Positions 28,637 to 39,288 of a stretch of DNA of 64,000 nucleotides are shown one piece after another; position 1 is the first letter of the stretch, and every line of letters begins with the position of its first letter. Source of the stretch: Variovorax sp. V93. Its GTDB lineage: Bacteria > Pseudomonadota > Gammaproteobacteria > Burkholderiales > Burkholderiaceae_C. The stretch lies in NCBI RefSeq assembly GCF_041154485.1, contig NZ_AP028669.1:2604001-2668000 (forward strand). The letters run 5' to 3'. A model generated the notes under the pieces. It did no database searches and was not told the DNA's origin. It saw only the letters and a list, made by a program, of their open reading frames with translations. The translations under genes were made by a program, and so were the position numbers.

Positions 28637-29332
28637 ATGCTGAAGCTTCACGACATCCACGCCTACTACGGCAAGAGCCATGTGCTGCATGGCGTTTCCT
28701 TCAACGTCGGGGCCGGCGAAATCGTCGCGCTGCTGGGCCGCAACGGCTCGGGCCGCTCGACCACCGCCAAGGCCATCATGGGCCTGGTGCATGCCGAGGG
28801 CACGCTGCGCTGGAAGGACCAGGACATCCTGCGCCGGAAGGCCTACGAAATTGCGCACCTGGGCATCGGCTACGTGCCCGAGAACCGCGACATCTTTCCC
28901 AAGCTCACGGTGCACCAGAACCTGCTCTTGGGCCAGAAAGGATCGGGCAAGGGCAGCCGCTGGTCCTTCGACGACATGTACGGCATGTTCCCGCGCCTGA
29001 AGGAGCGCCAGCACACCGAGGCCGGCGTGCTCTCGGGCGGCGAGCAGCAGATGCTCACGCTGTGCCGCACCTTGATGGGCGACCCCGACCTGATCATCAT
29101 CGACGAGCCCACCGAAGGCCTCGCGCCCAAGATCGTCGAGCTGGTGGGGCAGTACCTGAAGACGCTCAAGGACAAGGGCATCTCGGTGCTGCTGATCGAA
29201 CAGAAGCTGACCATCGCCATGCAGATCTCGGACCGCGCGCTCGTCATGGGCCACGGCAGCATCGTGTTCGATGGAACCCCCGACAGCCTGCGCGCCGATG
29301 CCGCCACTCGCAAAGAGTGGCTGGAGGTCTGA
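28637..29332 (+). CDS. livF: Liv-type ABC transporter ATP-binding protein LivF
   Basis: 231-residue ATPase. The signature LSGGEQQMLTLCR, Walker B LIIIDEP and TEGLAP are all standard for LivF. The Walker A reads GRNGSGRST, so the usual nucleotide-contacting Lys is Arg. The ATG at 28637 has GGAG 8 bp upstream. It lies directly after repeat copy B and is the last gene of the transport operon; a GC-rich hairpin follows. Confidence 0.93.
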   Translation: MLKLHDIHAYYGKSHVLHGVSFNVGAGEIVALLGRNGSGRSTTAKAIMGLVHAEGTLRWKDQDILRRKAYEIAHLGIGYVPENRDIFPKLTVHQNLLLGQKGSGKGSRWSFDDMYGMFPRLKERQHTEAGVLSGGEQQMLTLCRTLMGDPDLIIIDEPTEGLAPKIVELVGQYLKTLKDKGISVLLIEQKLTIAMQISDRALVMGHGSIVFDGTPDSLRADAATRKEWLEV

Positions 29333-29345
29333 AGAAGCCCTCCAG

Positions 29346-29373
29346 GGATCCGGGCCGCGCCCCGGATCCTCTT
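29346..29373 (+). terminator. Probable terminator of the liv operon
   Basis: GGATCCGGG (29346-29354) and CCCGGATCC (29361-29369) are perfect complements with a 6-nt loop. The tail is TCTT, so termination may be incomplete. Confidence 0.55.
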
Positions 29374-29396
29374 GTCCCGACAGCGACTGCGTGCCA

Positions 29397-29424
29397 TTGT
29401 TGGGCCACGCGAAACGCCTAGAAT
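29397..29424 (+). promoter_or_regulatory. Candidate sigma-70 promoter of the beta-oxidation cluster
   Basis: TTGTTG (29397-29402) and TAGAAT (29419-29424) are 16 bp apart, 62 bp upstream of the fadB-like start. The spacer after it is pyrimidine-rich. Confidence 0.5.
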
Positions 29425-29485
29425 CCTCTCGAAAAAGAACACTCGTGCTTTTTCTTCTTTTTCTTCACACACCAAGGAACGCAGC

Positions 29486-31591
29486 ATGACGGCTGAATAC
29501 AAAGTGCTCGGCGATGTCGCCGTGATCACACTGACCAACCCGCCGGTCAACGGTCTCGGTTTCTCGACCCGCATCGGCATCACCGATGGGCTCGCGAAGG
29601 CCAATGCCGATGATGCCGTCAAGGCCATCGTCATCACCGGTGCCGGCAAGGCGTTCTCGGGTGGCGCGGACATCAAGGAATTCGGCACGCCCAAGGCGCT
29701 GCAGGAGCCCAACTTGCTGAGCGTGATCCTTGCGCTCGAGGCTTCGCCGAAGCCGATCGTCGCGGCCATCCATTCGGTGTGCATGGGCGGCGGGCTTGAG
29801 CTGGCGCTCGGCTGCCACTACCGCGTGGCGGCTCCCGGCACGAGCATTGCGCTGCCCGAGGTCAAGCTGGGCCTGATTCCCGGCGCCGGCGGCACGCAGC
29901 GCCTGCCGCGCGTGCTCGGTGTGGAGACCGCCCTGAACATGATCGTGAGCGGCGAGCCCGTGAAGAGCGAACTGCTCGCGAGCCTGCCGGGCCAGAAGCT
30001 GTTCGACAAGCTCGCGGCCTCGCCCGAGTCGGTGTTCGAGGAAGCCGTTGCCTTCGCCAAGAGCGTCGCGGGCAAGACCGGCGACGCATTGCCGCTGGTG
30101 CGCAACCTGCCGTGCAAGCACCCGCAGGGCGATGCCTACTTCCAGTTCGCGAAGAACATGGTCGGCGGCATGTCGAAGAACTACCCTGCGCCGCTCAAGT
30201 GCGTCGATGCCGTTCAGGCCGCGACGAAGATGAAGTTCGACGAAGGCATGGCCGAGGAGCGCCGGATCTTCACCGCGCTGATGTTCACGCCCGAATCGCT
30301 GGCGCTGCGCCACCTGTTCATGGCCGAGCGCGCCGCCTCCAAGATTCCCGACGTGCCCGAGGATACGCCCAAGCGCGAGATCAAGTCGGTGGGCGTGATC
30401 GGCGCCGGCACCATGGGCGGTGGCATCTCGATGAACTTTTTGAATGCGGGCATTCCCGTGAAGATCCTCGAGATGAAGCAGGAAGCGCTCGACCGCGGCA
30501 TTGCGACCATCCGAAAGAACTACGAATCCCAGGTCAAGAAGGGCAAGCTCAAGCAGGACAAGTACGAGCAGCGCATGGCGCTTTTGAGCACCACGCTCGA
30601 CTACAACGACCTGAAGGATGCCGACCTGATCATCGAAGCCGTGTTCGAGGAACTCGGCGTGAAGGAAAAGGTGTTCAAGGAACTCGACCGCGTGGCCAAG
30701 AAGGGCGCCATCCTGGCTTCCAACACCTCGACGCTCGACGTCGACAAGATCGCCGCCTTCACCCAGCGTCCGCAGGACGTGGTCGGCATGCACTTCTTCA
30801 GCCCGGCCAACGTGATGAAGCTGCTCGAGGTGGTGCGCGGCAAGGAAACGGCCAAGGACGTGCTGGCCACCGTGATGGACATCGGCAAGAAGATCAAGAA
30901 GACGGCCGTGGTCTCGGGCGTGTGCGACGGCTTCATCGGCAACCGCATGATCGAGCAGTACTCGCGCCAGGCGGGCTTCCTGCTGGACGAGGGCGCCACG
31001 CCGCAGCAGGTCGACAAGGCGATCGAGAAGTTCGGCTTTGCGATGGGTCCGTTCCGCATGGGCGACCTGGCCGGCAACGACATCGGCTGGGCGATTCGTA
31101 AGCGCCGCGCCGTGGAGCATCCGGACATGAAGTACAGCCGCACGGCCGACAAGCTCTGCGAACTGGGCCGCTTCGGCCAGAAGACCGGCGCAGGCTGGTA
31201 CGACTACCAGGCCGGCAAGCGCGACGCGATTCCGTCGGAACTCGTCAACAAGATGATCGAGGACCACCGCAAGGAATTGGGCATCACGCCGCGCAAGATC
31301 TCCGATGAAGAGATCGTGCAGCGCCTGGTCTATGCGCTGGTCAACGAAGGCGCACACATCCTGGAGGACGGCATCGCGTCGAAGTCCGGCGACATCGACA
31401 TGGTGTACCTCACCGGCTATGGCTTCCCGATCTGGCGCGGCGGCCCGATGCACTACGCATCGCAGCTCGGCCTGTACAACGTGGCCGAAACCATGAAGCG
31501 TTTCGCCAAGAACCCGCGCGACGACGCCGAGTTCTGGCAGCCCGCGCCGCTGATCCAGAAGCTGGTGGCCGAAGGCAAGCAGTTCAGCTGA
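29486..31591 (+). CDS. Multifunctional enoyl-CoA hydratase / 3-hydroxyacyl-CoA dehydrogenase (FadB/FadJ-like)
   Basis: 701 residues. The N-terminal crotonase domain has the oxyanion segments [10 protein letters not shown] and [16 protein letters not shown] and the catalytic Glu region [20 protein letters not shown]. The C-terminal dehydrogenase has the NAD-binding [12 protein letters not shown] (around residue 305), [15 protein letters not shown] and the substrate part [10 protein letters not shown]. It performs the second and third steps of beta-oxidation. AAGGAAC precedes the ATG at 29486. It heads a plus-strand cluster running to 42913. Confidence 0.95.
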   Translation: MTAEYKVLGDVAVITLTNPPVNGLGFSTRIGITDGLAKANADDAVKAIVITGAGKAFSGGADIKEFGTPKALQEPNLLSVILALEASPKPIVAAIHSVCMGGGLELALGCHYRVAAPGTSIALPEVKLGLIPGAGGTQRLPRVLGVETALNMIVSGEPVKSELLASLPGQKLFDKLAASPESVFEEAVAFAKSVAGKTGDALPLVRNLPCKHPQGDAYFQFAKNMVGGMSKNYPAPLKCVDAVQAATKMKFDEGMAEERRIFTALMFTPESLALRHLFMAERAASKIPDVPEDTPKREIKSVGVIGAGTMGGGISMNFLNAGIPVKILEMKQEALDRGIATIRKNYESQVKKGKLKQDKYEQRMALLSTTLDYNDLKDADLIIEAVFEELGVKEKVFKELDRVAKKGAILASNTSTLDVDKIAAFTQRPQDVVGMHFFSPANVMKLLEVVRGKETAKDVLATVMDIGKKIKKTAVVSGVCDGFIGNRMIEQYSRQAGFLLDEGATPQQVDKAIEKFGFAMGPFRMGDLAGNDIGWAIRKRRAVEHPDMKYSRTADKLCELGRFGQKTGAGWYDYQAGKRDAIPSELVNKMIEDHRKELGITPRKISDEEIVQRLVYALVNEGAHILEDGIASKSGDIDMVYLTGYGFPIWRGGPMHYASQLGLYNVAETMKRFAKNPRDDAEFWQPAPLIQKLVAEGKQFS

Positions 31592-31614
31592 TCGCGAAGG
31601 GACTCCGGCCGCCC

Positions 31615-33090
31615 ATGTTGAAACGCATCTTCCTCGGGCTGCTGCTGGTGCTGCTGGCACTGGCGGCGGCCGTGGCGGCCAAGACCTGGACCACGCCATC
31701 GCAGCAGCTGGCGGTGGCGCCCGCACCCAAGCTGGACATCGACCTGCAGGCGGCCGCGAAGCGGCTGTCCACGGCGATCACGTTCCGCACGGTGTCCAGC
31801 CTCGACGACCCGGCCGCGAACCTGGCCGAGTTCGACAAGATGCATGCCTACCTCGCGCAGCAGTTCCCCAGGCTCCACGCGACCCTCAAGAAGGAAGTGG
31901 TCGGCAACAGGGCACTGCTCTACACCTGGGCCGGCAGCGATCCGCAGGCCAGGCCCGTCGCGCTCATGGCGCACCAGGACATGGTGCCCATCGCGCCGGG
32001 CACCGAGAAGGCCTGGACGGTCGACCCCTTCGCGGGCGAGATCAAGGACGGCTTCGTCTGGGGCCGCGGCACGCTCGACAACAAGAGCAACCTGTTCGCG
32101 CAGATGGAAGCCATCGAGCTGCTGGTCGCAAGCGGCTTCCAGCCGAGGCAGACCGTCTACCTAGTGATGGGCGACGACGAGGAGGTGAGCGGCCTGCGCG
32201 GCGCGCAGCCGATTGCCGAGCTGCTCAAGTCGCACAACGTGCGCCTGGACTGGGTGCTCGACGAGGGCCTGCTGATCCTCGACGGCGTGCTGCCCGGCCT
32301 GTCGAAACCGGCGGCGCTCATCGGCCTGGCCGAGAAGGGCTACGGCACCTTCTTTCTTTCGCTCGACACCGCGCCCGGCCATTCGTCGATGCCGCCGCAG
32401 CACAGCGCCATCGGCAGCATGAGCGCGGCGCTCGCGCGGCTCGAAGCCAACCCGATGCCCGGCGGCATCAAGGGCGTGGCCGCGCAGATGTTCGGTGCGC
32501 TCGCGCCCGAGATGAGCGGCGTGAACCGCGTGATGCTCTCCAACCTGTGGCTCACCGAACCGCTGGTGCGCGGCCAGCTCGAGAAAAGCCCGAGCAGCAA
32601 CGCGATGCTGCGCACGACCACGGCGCTCACCATCGTGCGCGCCGGCAACAAGGACAACGTGCTGCCCGGCCGCGCCGAGGCGGCGGTCAACTTCCGCATC
32701 CTGCCGGGCGACACCATCGACAGCGTGGAAGCGCATCTGCGCAAGAGTCTGGGCAACGACGAGATCAAGATCAAGCGCTATCCAGGCAACTCGGAGCCAT
32801 CGCCCGTCTCGCCGACCGATAGCACGGGCTACCGCGCAATCCAGCAGGCGGTGCGCCAGTCGTTTCCCGATGTGGTGGTGGCCCCCGGCCTCATGACGGC
32901 CGCCACCGACTCGCGCCACTTCAGTCTGGTGAGCGACGCGGTCTTTCGTTTCTCGCCGCTGCGCATGAAGGGCGAGGACCTCGCGCGTTTCCACGGCAAC
33001 AACGAGCGCGTCTCCATCGCCAACTACGGCGAGATGATCGGCTTCTATCACCAGCTCCTGCGCAACGGCAACGCCGCGCCGGCGCAATGA
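31615..33090 (+). CDS. Membrane-anchored M20 family metallopeptidase (PM20D1/CPS1-like)
   Basis: 491 residues with an N-terminal hydrophobic anchor ([17 protein letters not shown]) and the rest probably periplasmic. Two-metal M20 motifs: [25 protein letters not shown] and FHGNNERVS, with a lid-domain His in APGHSSMPP. The sequence pattern is closest to the carboxypeptidase S/PM20D1 branch, whose members cut or join N-acyl amino acids. Its place among fatty-acid genes fits release of acyl chains from N-acyl amino acids, but this is inference. It begins 23 bp after the fadB-like stop. Confidence 0.88.
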   Translation: MLKRIFLGLLLVLLALAAAVAAKTWTTPSQQLAVAPAPKLDIDLQAAAKRLSTAITFRTVSSLDDPAANLAEFDKMHAYLAQQFPRLHATLKKEVVGNRALLYTWAGSDPQARPVALMAHQDMVPIAPGTEKAWTVDPFAGEIKDGFVWGRGTLDNKSNLFAQMEAIELLVASGFQPRQTVYLVMGDDEEVSGLRGAQPIAELLKSHNVRLDWVLDEGLLILDGVLPGLSKPAALIGLAEKGYGTFFLSLDTAPGHSSMPPQHSAIGSMSAALARLEANPMPGGIKGVAAQMFGALAPEMSGVNRVMLSNLWLTEPLVRGQLEKSPSSNAMLRTTTALTIVRAGNKDNVLPGRAEAAVNFRILPGDTIDSVEAHLRKSLGNDEIKIKRYPGNSEPSPVSPTDSTGYRAIQQAVRQSFPDVVVAPGLMTAATDSRHFSLVSDAVFRFSPLRMKGEDLARFHGNNERVSIANYGEMIGFYHQLLRNGNAAPAQ

Positions 33091-33133
33091 CGACCACAAC
33101 CCTCTTTCCCTTCCATCTTCAAAGGACCTCACC

Positions 33134-34309
<1,176 letters not shown>

Positions 34310-34363
34310 CTCTCCGCCAGTCTGCGGCGCATTGCCACACTGCGTGCGTATTGCCTCCGCCCA

Positions 34364-34415
34364 CCCCCTTCCGGGGGCAACACCAGCGGCCCGGCTGAGC
34401 CGGTTCCGCGGTGTT
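34364..34415 (+). repeat. Compound hairpin between thiolase and acyl-CoA dehydrogenase
   Basis: A small hairpin (CCCCC-TTCC-GGGGG, 34364-34377) is followed by a larger stem (34379-34415): AACACC/GGTGTT, GCGG/CCGC and CCGGC/GCCGG around a TGA loop, 15 pairs in all. No T-run follows. It could be an mRNA-stabilising or partly terminating structure, or a member of a dispersed palindromic repeat family. Confidence 0.6.
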
Positions 34416-34455
34416 CCTGGCGAAGAACCCGCGTTCATTCACACCGAGATCAGCC

Positions 34456-36309
34456 ATGAGCCTTCGTCCCACCCTCGACTTCCTGCTCTACGATTGGCTC
34501 GACGCAGAATTGCTGAGCCAGCGCGAACGCTTTGCCGACCATTCGCGCGAAACCTTCGACGCGGTGCTCGACACCTGCGAGCGCATTGCGCGCGAGAAGT
34601 ACGCGCCGGCCAATCGCATCGTCGACACGCAGGAGCCGCACTTCGATGGCGAGAAGGTCGTGCTGCCGCAGGCCACGCACGATGCGCACAGGGCCTTTGT
34701 CGAATCGGGAATGATGAGCGCGGCGCAGGACTACGACATCGGCGGCATGCAGCTGCCCTACACGCTGCAGGCCGCGGCCAACAGCTTCTTCGCAATGGCC
34801 TCGGTCAGCATCGGCTCGAACATGCTCACCAGCGGCAACGCCAACCTGCTGATGGTGCACGGCACCGGGATGCAGAAGGATGTGTTCGCCAAGAACGAGT
34901 TCTCGGGCCGCTGGGCCGGCACCATGTGCCTGTCCGAGCCGCAGGCCGGCTCGTCGCTGAGCGACGTGGCCACGCGCGCCGTGCCCGATGGCGACGACTA
35001 CCAGAGCGATCCGCTCGGGCCGCGCTACCGGCTCACGGGCAACAAGATGTGGATCTCGGCGGGCGACCATGAACTGACCGAGAACATCGTGCACATCGTG
35101 CTCGCGAAGATTCCGGACGCGAATGGCAAGCTGGTGCCGGGCACGCGCGGAATCTCGCTGTTCATCGTGCCGAAGCGCATGGTGAATACCCGAGGCGAGC
35201 TGACCGGCGAGCGCAACGACGTCGCATTGGCAGGCCTCAACCACAAGCTGGGCTGGCGCGGCACCACCAACACGCTGCTGAACTTCGGCGAGGGAAAGTA
35301 CCCGGTCGGCGGCAAGGCCGGCGCGGTGGGCTACCTGGTCGGCGAGCCGGGCAAGGGACTGCACTGCATGTTCCACATGATGAACGAGGCGCGCATCGGC
35401 GTCGGCACGGCCGCCACCATGCTGGGCATGGCCGGCTACCACGCCTCGCTCGACTACGCGAAGACCCGGCCGCAGGGCCGGCTCGTGAAGAAGGCGGAGC
35501 AGCCCGGCACGGCGGTCGCGAAGGACTCGGCCAGCCCGCAGGTGCGCATCATCGAGCATGCCGACGTGCGTCGCATGCTGCTTGCGCAGAAGGCCTACTG
35601 CGAAGGCGCGCTGGCGCTGGAACTGTACTGCGCGCGGCTGGTCGACGAGCAGAAGACCGGCGAGGCGCAGGCTGCCGACGGCGCGCGCCTGCTGCTGGAG
35701 GTGCTCACGCCCATTGCCAAGAGCTGGCCCAGCGAGTGGTGCCTGGAAGCCAATTCGCTGGCCATCCAGGTGCATGGCGGATACGGCTACACGCGCGATT
35801 TTCCGGTGGAGCAGTACTGGCGCGACAACCGCCTGAACATGATCCACGAAGGCACGCACGGCATCCAGGCGGCCGACCTGCTGGGCCGCAAGGTGCTGAT
35901 GGAAAAGGGCCGCGGCCTGCAACTGCTGGGCGGGCGCATCGCCGAAACCATCGGCCGCGCCGCCAAGGGGCCCGGGCTCGCGGCGCATGCCAAGGCGCTG
36001 GAGGCCGCATGGCAGCGCATAGTCGGCGCCACCGAGGCCGCCTGGTCCACCGGCGACCCGGCCGATGCGCTGGCCAACGCCGTGCCCTACATGCAGGCCT
36101 TCGGCCATACCGTGCTGGCCTGGATCTGGCTGGACGTGGCGCGGCGGGCGCTTGAAATCGATGCGGACAAGGCGAGGGCGGTAACAGCTGGCAAGATAGG
36201 CGCCACGGACTACTTCTTCCACTACGAGCTGCCGAAAATCGGTGCCTGGCTCAACGTGGTCGAGAGCCGCGACCCTACCTGTACAGCACTGCCCGAGGAC
36301 GCTTTTTGA
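34456..36309 (+). CDS. Acyl-CoA dehydrogenase, long form with C-terminal domain
   Basis: 617 residues, the long form with an N-terminal extension and an extra C-terminal domain. Flavin and substrate motifs include MCLSEPQAGSSLSDV, GNKMWISAGDHEL, NEARIGVG and HGGYGYTRDFPVEQYWRDNRLNMIHEGTHGIQAADLLGRK (partial quotes of a conserved block). It carries out the first beta-oxidation step with electrons going to ETF. The ATG at 34456 begins MSLRPTLDFLLYDWL, the usual family start. The stop is 2 bp from the next small gene. Confidence 0.94.
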   Translation: MSLRPTLDFLLYDWLDAELLSQRERFADHSRETFDAVLDTCERIAREKYAPANRIVDTQEPHFDGEKVVLPQATHDAHRAFVESGMMSAAQDYDIGGMQLPYTLQAAANSFFAMASVSIGSNMLTSGNANLLMVHGTGMQKDVFAKNEFSGRWAGTMCLSEPQAGSSLSDVATRAVPDGDDYQSDPLGPRYRLTGNKMWISAGDHELTENIVHIVLAKIPDANGKLVPGTRGISLFIVPKRMVNTRGELTGERNDVALAGLNHKLGWRGTTNTLLNFGEGKYPVGGKAGAVGYLVGEPGKGLHCMFHMMNEARIGVGTAATMLGMAGYHASLDYAKTRPQGRLVKKAEQPGTAVAKDSASPQVRIIEHADVRRMLLAQKAYCEGALALELYCARLVDEQKTGEAQAADGARLLLEVLTPIAKSWPSEWCLEANSLAIQVHGGYGYTRDFPVEQYWRDNRLNMIHEGTHGIQAADLLGRKVLMEKGRGLQLLGGRIAETIGRAAKGPGLAAHAKALEAAWQRIVGATEAAWSTGDPADALANAVPYMQAFGHTVLAWIWLDVARRALEIDADKARAVTAGKIGATDYFFHYELPKIGAWLNVVESRDPTCTALPEDAF

Positions 36310-36311
36310 CA

Positions 36312-36548
36312 ATGGCCAACGCCGCCCCCAACAACACGCCCAACCCCGCCAAGCCGCCGAAGCCGCACGCGCGGCTCGAGAAGTGGATCTGGATCCTGAT
36401 CTACGGCGGCCTGCTTTTCATGATTCTCGGCATTGCCACGGGCCGCACCGAGCCGGCGCTCGGCTGGTCGATGGCCGTGCCCGGCGCCGTGGTCGCGCTG
36501 GTGGGCGTCGTGCTGATCTACGTGCGCTCGCGCCTCAACGACAAATAA
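36312..36548 (+). CDS. Small two-helix membrane protein, unknown function
   Basis: 78 residues. A Pro/Asn-rich N-terminus (NAAPNNTPNPAKPPKP) is followed by two hydrophobic segments (WIWILIYGGLLFMILGIAT and MAVPGAVVALVGVVLIYV) and a short basic tail. I do not recognise a family. ATG at 36312 is used; a TTG two codons upstream is possible but overlaps the previous stop. Its tight position between the acyl-CoA dehydrogenase and Dabb genes suggests it is co-expressed. Confidence 0.75.
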   Translation: MANAAPNNTPNPAKPPKPHARLEKWIWILIYGGLLFMILGIATGRTEPALGWSMAVPGAVVALVGVVLIYVRSRLNDK

Positions 36549-36563
36549 CCGCAAAGACAAACC

Positions 36564-36866
36564 ATGCTCAAGCACATCGTGATGTGGAAGTTCAAGGAAC
36601 ATGCCGAAGGCGCCGACAAGGCGACCAACCTTCTCAAGGCCAAGGCGCTGCTCGATGCCTGCGCCAGGCTGTCGCCCGGCACGCTGCGTTTCGAGGTGGC
36701 CATTGCCCAGCCCGGGCTCGAAGCCACCTACGACCTGGTCCTGTATTCGGAATTCACCGACGCGGCCGCGCTCGCGGCCTATGCGGACCATCCGCAGCAC
36801 GTGGCGCTGAAGCCCTTCATCGGCGCCGTGCGCGAAGCGCGCCAGTGCATGGACTACATCGCCTGA
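36564..36866 (+). CDS. Dabb-domain (stress-responsive alpha/beta-barrel) protein
   Basis: 100 residues. MLKHIVMWKFKE at the start and YDLVLYSEFTDAAALAAYADHPQHVALKPFI in the second half are typical of the Dabb family, dimeric ferredoxin-like barrels. Some members are stress proteins, others act as small cyclases or bind small hydrophobic ligands. The conserved His4 and the DHPQHV motif are present. The role in this cluster is unknown. Confidence 0.88.
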   Translation: MLKHIVMWKFKEHAEGADKATNLLKAKALLDACARLSPGTLRFEVAIAQPGLEATYDLVLYSEFTDAAALAAYADHPQHVALKPFIGAVREARQCMDYIA

Positions 36867-36897
36867 ACATTCCAGACCGAACAACGGAGACTTTCCC

Positions 36898-37692
36898 ATG
36901 ACCGCCCGCACCATCCAAAAGCTGTTCGACCTCGGCGGCAAGACCGCCCTCATCACCGGCGGCTCGCGCGGCCTGGGCCTGCAGATGGCGCATGCGCTCG
37001 GCGAGGCCGGCGCGAAGATCATGCTGAGTTCGCGCAAGGCCGACGACCTGGAGCAGGCCGCGGCCGAACTGCAATCGGCCGGCATCGACGCGCGCTGGAT
37101 CGCCGCCGACTGCTCGAAGGAAGAAGACACGCGCCGCCTGGCCGACGAGACACTGCAGCGCATGGGCGCGATCGACATCCTCGTGAACAACGCGGGCGCC
37201 AGCTGGGGCGCGCCGGCCGAGAGCCATCCGGTCGAGGCCTGGGACAAGGTGATGAACCTCAACGTGCGCGGCTATTTCATGCTGTCGCAGCATGTGGCCA
37301 ACGGCTACATGATCCCGAAGAAGACGGGCCGCATCATCAACATCGCCTCGATCGCGGGCCTCAACGGCAACCCGCCCGAGATGCAGACGCTGGCCTACAA
37401 CACCTCGAAGACGGCGGTGATCGGCTTCACGCGCACGCTGGCCGCCGAATGGGGCAAGTACAACATCAACGTGAACGCAATCTGCCCGGGCTTCTTCATG
37501 ACCAAGATGGCCGCCGGCCTCATCAAGTCGCTGGGCGAGGAAAAGATGGCCTCGCATGCGCCGCTCGGGCGCCTGGGCGACGAGGAAGACCTGAAGGGCA
37601 TCACGCTGCTGTACGCGAGCGATGCCGGCAAGCACATCACGGGGCAGTGGCTGGCTGTGGATGGTGGCGTGAGCGTGGTCCTCGGTGCTTGA
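36898..37692 (+). CDS. Short-chain dehydrogenase/reductase
   Basis: 264-residue classical SDR. Cofactor motif TGGSRGLG (about residues 21-28), NNAG at about 99-102, catalytic Ser in IASIAG and YNTSK, and a DGG end motif. The charged residue pattern after strand 2 (SSRKADD) favours NADP. Probably acts on a hydroxyacyl or related substrate within the cluster. ACGGAGA precedes the ATG. The stop is 1 bp from the thioesterase start. Confidence 0.92.
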   Translation: MTARTIQKLFDLGGKTALITGGSRGLGLQMAHALGEAGAKIMLSSRKADDLEQAAAELQSAGIDARWIAADCSKEEDTRRLADETLQRMGAIDILVNNAGASWGAPAESHPVEAWDKVMNLNVRGYFMLSQHVANGYMIPKKTGRIINIASIAGLNGNPPEMQTLAYNTSKTAVIGFTRTLAAEWGKYNINVNAICPGFFMTKMAAGLIKSLGEEKMASHAPLGRLGDEEDLKGITLLYASDAGKHITGQWLAVDGGVSVVLGA

Positions 37693-37693
37693 A

Positions 37694-38155
37694 ATGGCTG
37701 AAGATTCCAACGACATCAACATCCGCTCCTACACGAGCCAGATCCCGTTCGCGCGCCACCTGGGCTTCGAGCTCACGAAATTCGAGGGCGGCGAGTCCGA
37801 GATCATCTACACCGCCAAGCCCGAACACCTCAACACCTTCGACGTGACGCACGGCGGCGCCTGCATGACGCTGCTCGACATCACCATGGCGGCCGCGGCG
37901 CGCAGCGTGGCGCCCGAGACGGGCGTGGTCACCATCGAGATGAAGACCAGCTTCATGCAGCCTTCGGTCGGGCCTCTGCATGCGCGCGGCACGCTGATCC
38001 ACCGCACCGCGACGCTGGCCTTCACCGAGGCCAGGATCTACGACGAACTGGAGCGCGTGTGCGCGCATGCCACCGGCACCTTCAAGTACGTGAAGCGCCG
38101 GCTGCCCACAGGCCCCGCGAGCGCCAACGCGATGCGCCCGCCTTCCACCGATTGA
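37694..38155 (+). CDS. PaaI-type hotdog thioesterase
   Basis: 153 residues with the hotdog-fold signature FDVTHGGACMTLLDITMAAAA. The Asp of LLD and the HGG pair are the usual PaaI active-site features. It should hydrolyse acyl- or aryl-CoA intermediates, releasing trapped CoA. ATG at 37694 is chosen; a GTG three codons upstream lies inside the preceding SDR gene. The ribosome site is weak, and coupling to the SDR is likely. Confidence 0.9.
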   Translation: MAEDSNDINIRSYTSQIPFARHLGFELTKFEGGESEIIYTAKPEHLNTFDVTHGGACMTLLDITMAAAARSVAPETGVVTIEMKTSFMQPSVGPLHARGTLIHRTATLAFTEARIYDELERVCAHATGTFKYVKRRLPTGPASANAMRPPSTD

Positions 38156-38177
38156 TTGCATTCCCCCGGAGACACCC

Positions 38178-39194
38178 ATGCCCACCAACAAGCAGATCCA
38201 CCTCGACAACCGCCCCGACGGCGAAGCCGTTGCCAGCAACTTCAAGCTCGTGACCGCCGAGACGCCCGCGCTCAAGGACAACCAGGTGCTGGTGCGCCAC
38301 CACTACATGAGCCTCGACCCGTACATGCGCGGGCGCATGAACGATTCCAAGAGCTACGCCCAGCCGCAGCCCGTGGGCCAGGTCATGCAGGGCGGCACCG
38401 CCGGCGAAGTGGTCGAGAGCAAGCACCCCAAGTACGCCGTTGGCGACAAGGTGGTGGGCTTCGGCGGCTGGCAGGAATACAGCGTGGTCGATGCCTCGCA
38501 GCCCGGCGCGCTCAAGAAGGTCGACACCACGCAGGTGCCGCTGTCGCACTACCTGGGCGCGGTCGGCATGCCGGGCGTCACGGCCTGGTATGGCCTCGTG
38601 AAGATCATTGCGCCGAAGGCCGGCGAGACGATGGTCGTCACGGCGGCCAGCGGGGCGGTGGGCAGCGCCTTCGGTGCATTGGCCAAGGCGCGCGGCTGCC
38701 GCGTGGTGGGCATTGCGGGCGGCCCGGACAAGTGCAAGTACGTGACCGACGAGCTCGGATTCGACGCCTGCATCGACTACCGCCAGCACCCCGACGTCAA
38801 GAGCATGAGCGCCGCGCTCAAGGAGGCCTGCCCGAACGGCATCGACGGCTACTTCGAGAACGTGGGCGGCTACATCTTCGACGCCGTGCTGCTGCGCGCC
38901 AACGCCTTCTCGCGCGTGGCGCTGTGCGGAATGATCGCGGGCTACGACGGGCAGCCGCTGCCGCTTGCGAACCCGGCGCTGATCCTCATCAACCGCATGA
39001 AGATCGAGGGCTTCATCGTGAGCGAGCACATGGAGGTGTGGCCCGAGGCGCTGGCCGAACTCGGTGCGCTGGTGGCCAGCGGCAAGCTCAGGCCGCGCGA
39101 GTCGGTGGCGCAAGGCATCGAGGCTGCCCCTGAGGCCTTCCTGGGTTTGCTCAAGGGCAAGAATTTCGGCAAGCAACTGGTCAAACTGATCTGA
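38178..39194 (+). CDS. Zinc-free NADP-dependent oxidoreductase (MDR family, CurA-like)
   Basis: 338 residues. The start KQIHLDNRPDGEA and LSLDPYMRGRM-type motif (here MSLDPYMRGRMND) mark the leukotriene B4 12-hydroxydehydrogenase/CurA branch of medium-chain reductases. The nucleotide-binding loop AASGAVGSAFGALAKARG and GYFENVGG are present, and there are no zinc-ligand Cys. These enzymes reduce the double bond of alpha,beta-unsaturated ketones or aldehydes. CCGGAGA lies before the ATG. Confidence 0.92.
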   Translation: MPTNKQIHLDNRPDGEAVASNFKLVTAETPALKDNQVLVRHHYMSLDPYMRGRMNDSKSYAQPQPVGQVMQGGTAGEVVESKHPKYAVGDKVVGFGGWQEYSVVDASQPGALKKVDTTQVPLSHYLGAVGMPGVTAWYGLVKIIAPKAGETMVVTAASGAVGSAFGALAKARGCRVVGIAGGPDKCKYVTDELGFDACIDYRQHPDVKSMSAALKEACPNGIDGYFENVGGYIFDAVLLRANAFSRVALCGMIAGYDGQPLPLANPALILINRMKIEGFIVSEHMEVWPEALAELGALVASGKLRPRESVAQGIEAAPEAFLGLLKGKNFGKQLVKLI

Positions 39195-39226
39195 TGAATT
39201 GAACGCACGGCAAGGAGGCCGGTATG

Positions 39227-39281
39227 CGCGCCGCGCCGGGCCGCCCCAAGCCAGCGTGCACCGCAGTGCGAAGCACGGAGG
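39227..39281 (-). repeat. GC-rich intergenic element (copy 2), reverse orientation
   Basis: CGCCGGGCCGCCCC at 39234-39247 is the exact reverse complement of 9560-9573. Beyond it the sequence differs more. Its far end reads GCACGGAGG, and CGGAGG (39276-39281) appears to serve as the ribosome site of the next gene. Confidence 0.4.
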
Positions 39282-39288
39282 TATTCGA

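Noticed and set aside
29431..29454. GAAAAAG/CTTTTTC inverted repeat upstream of the fadB-like gene as a terminator
   Set aside because: The stem is weak and mostly A-T, and it lies between a promoter candidate and the gene it should serve.
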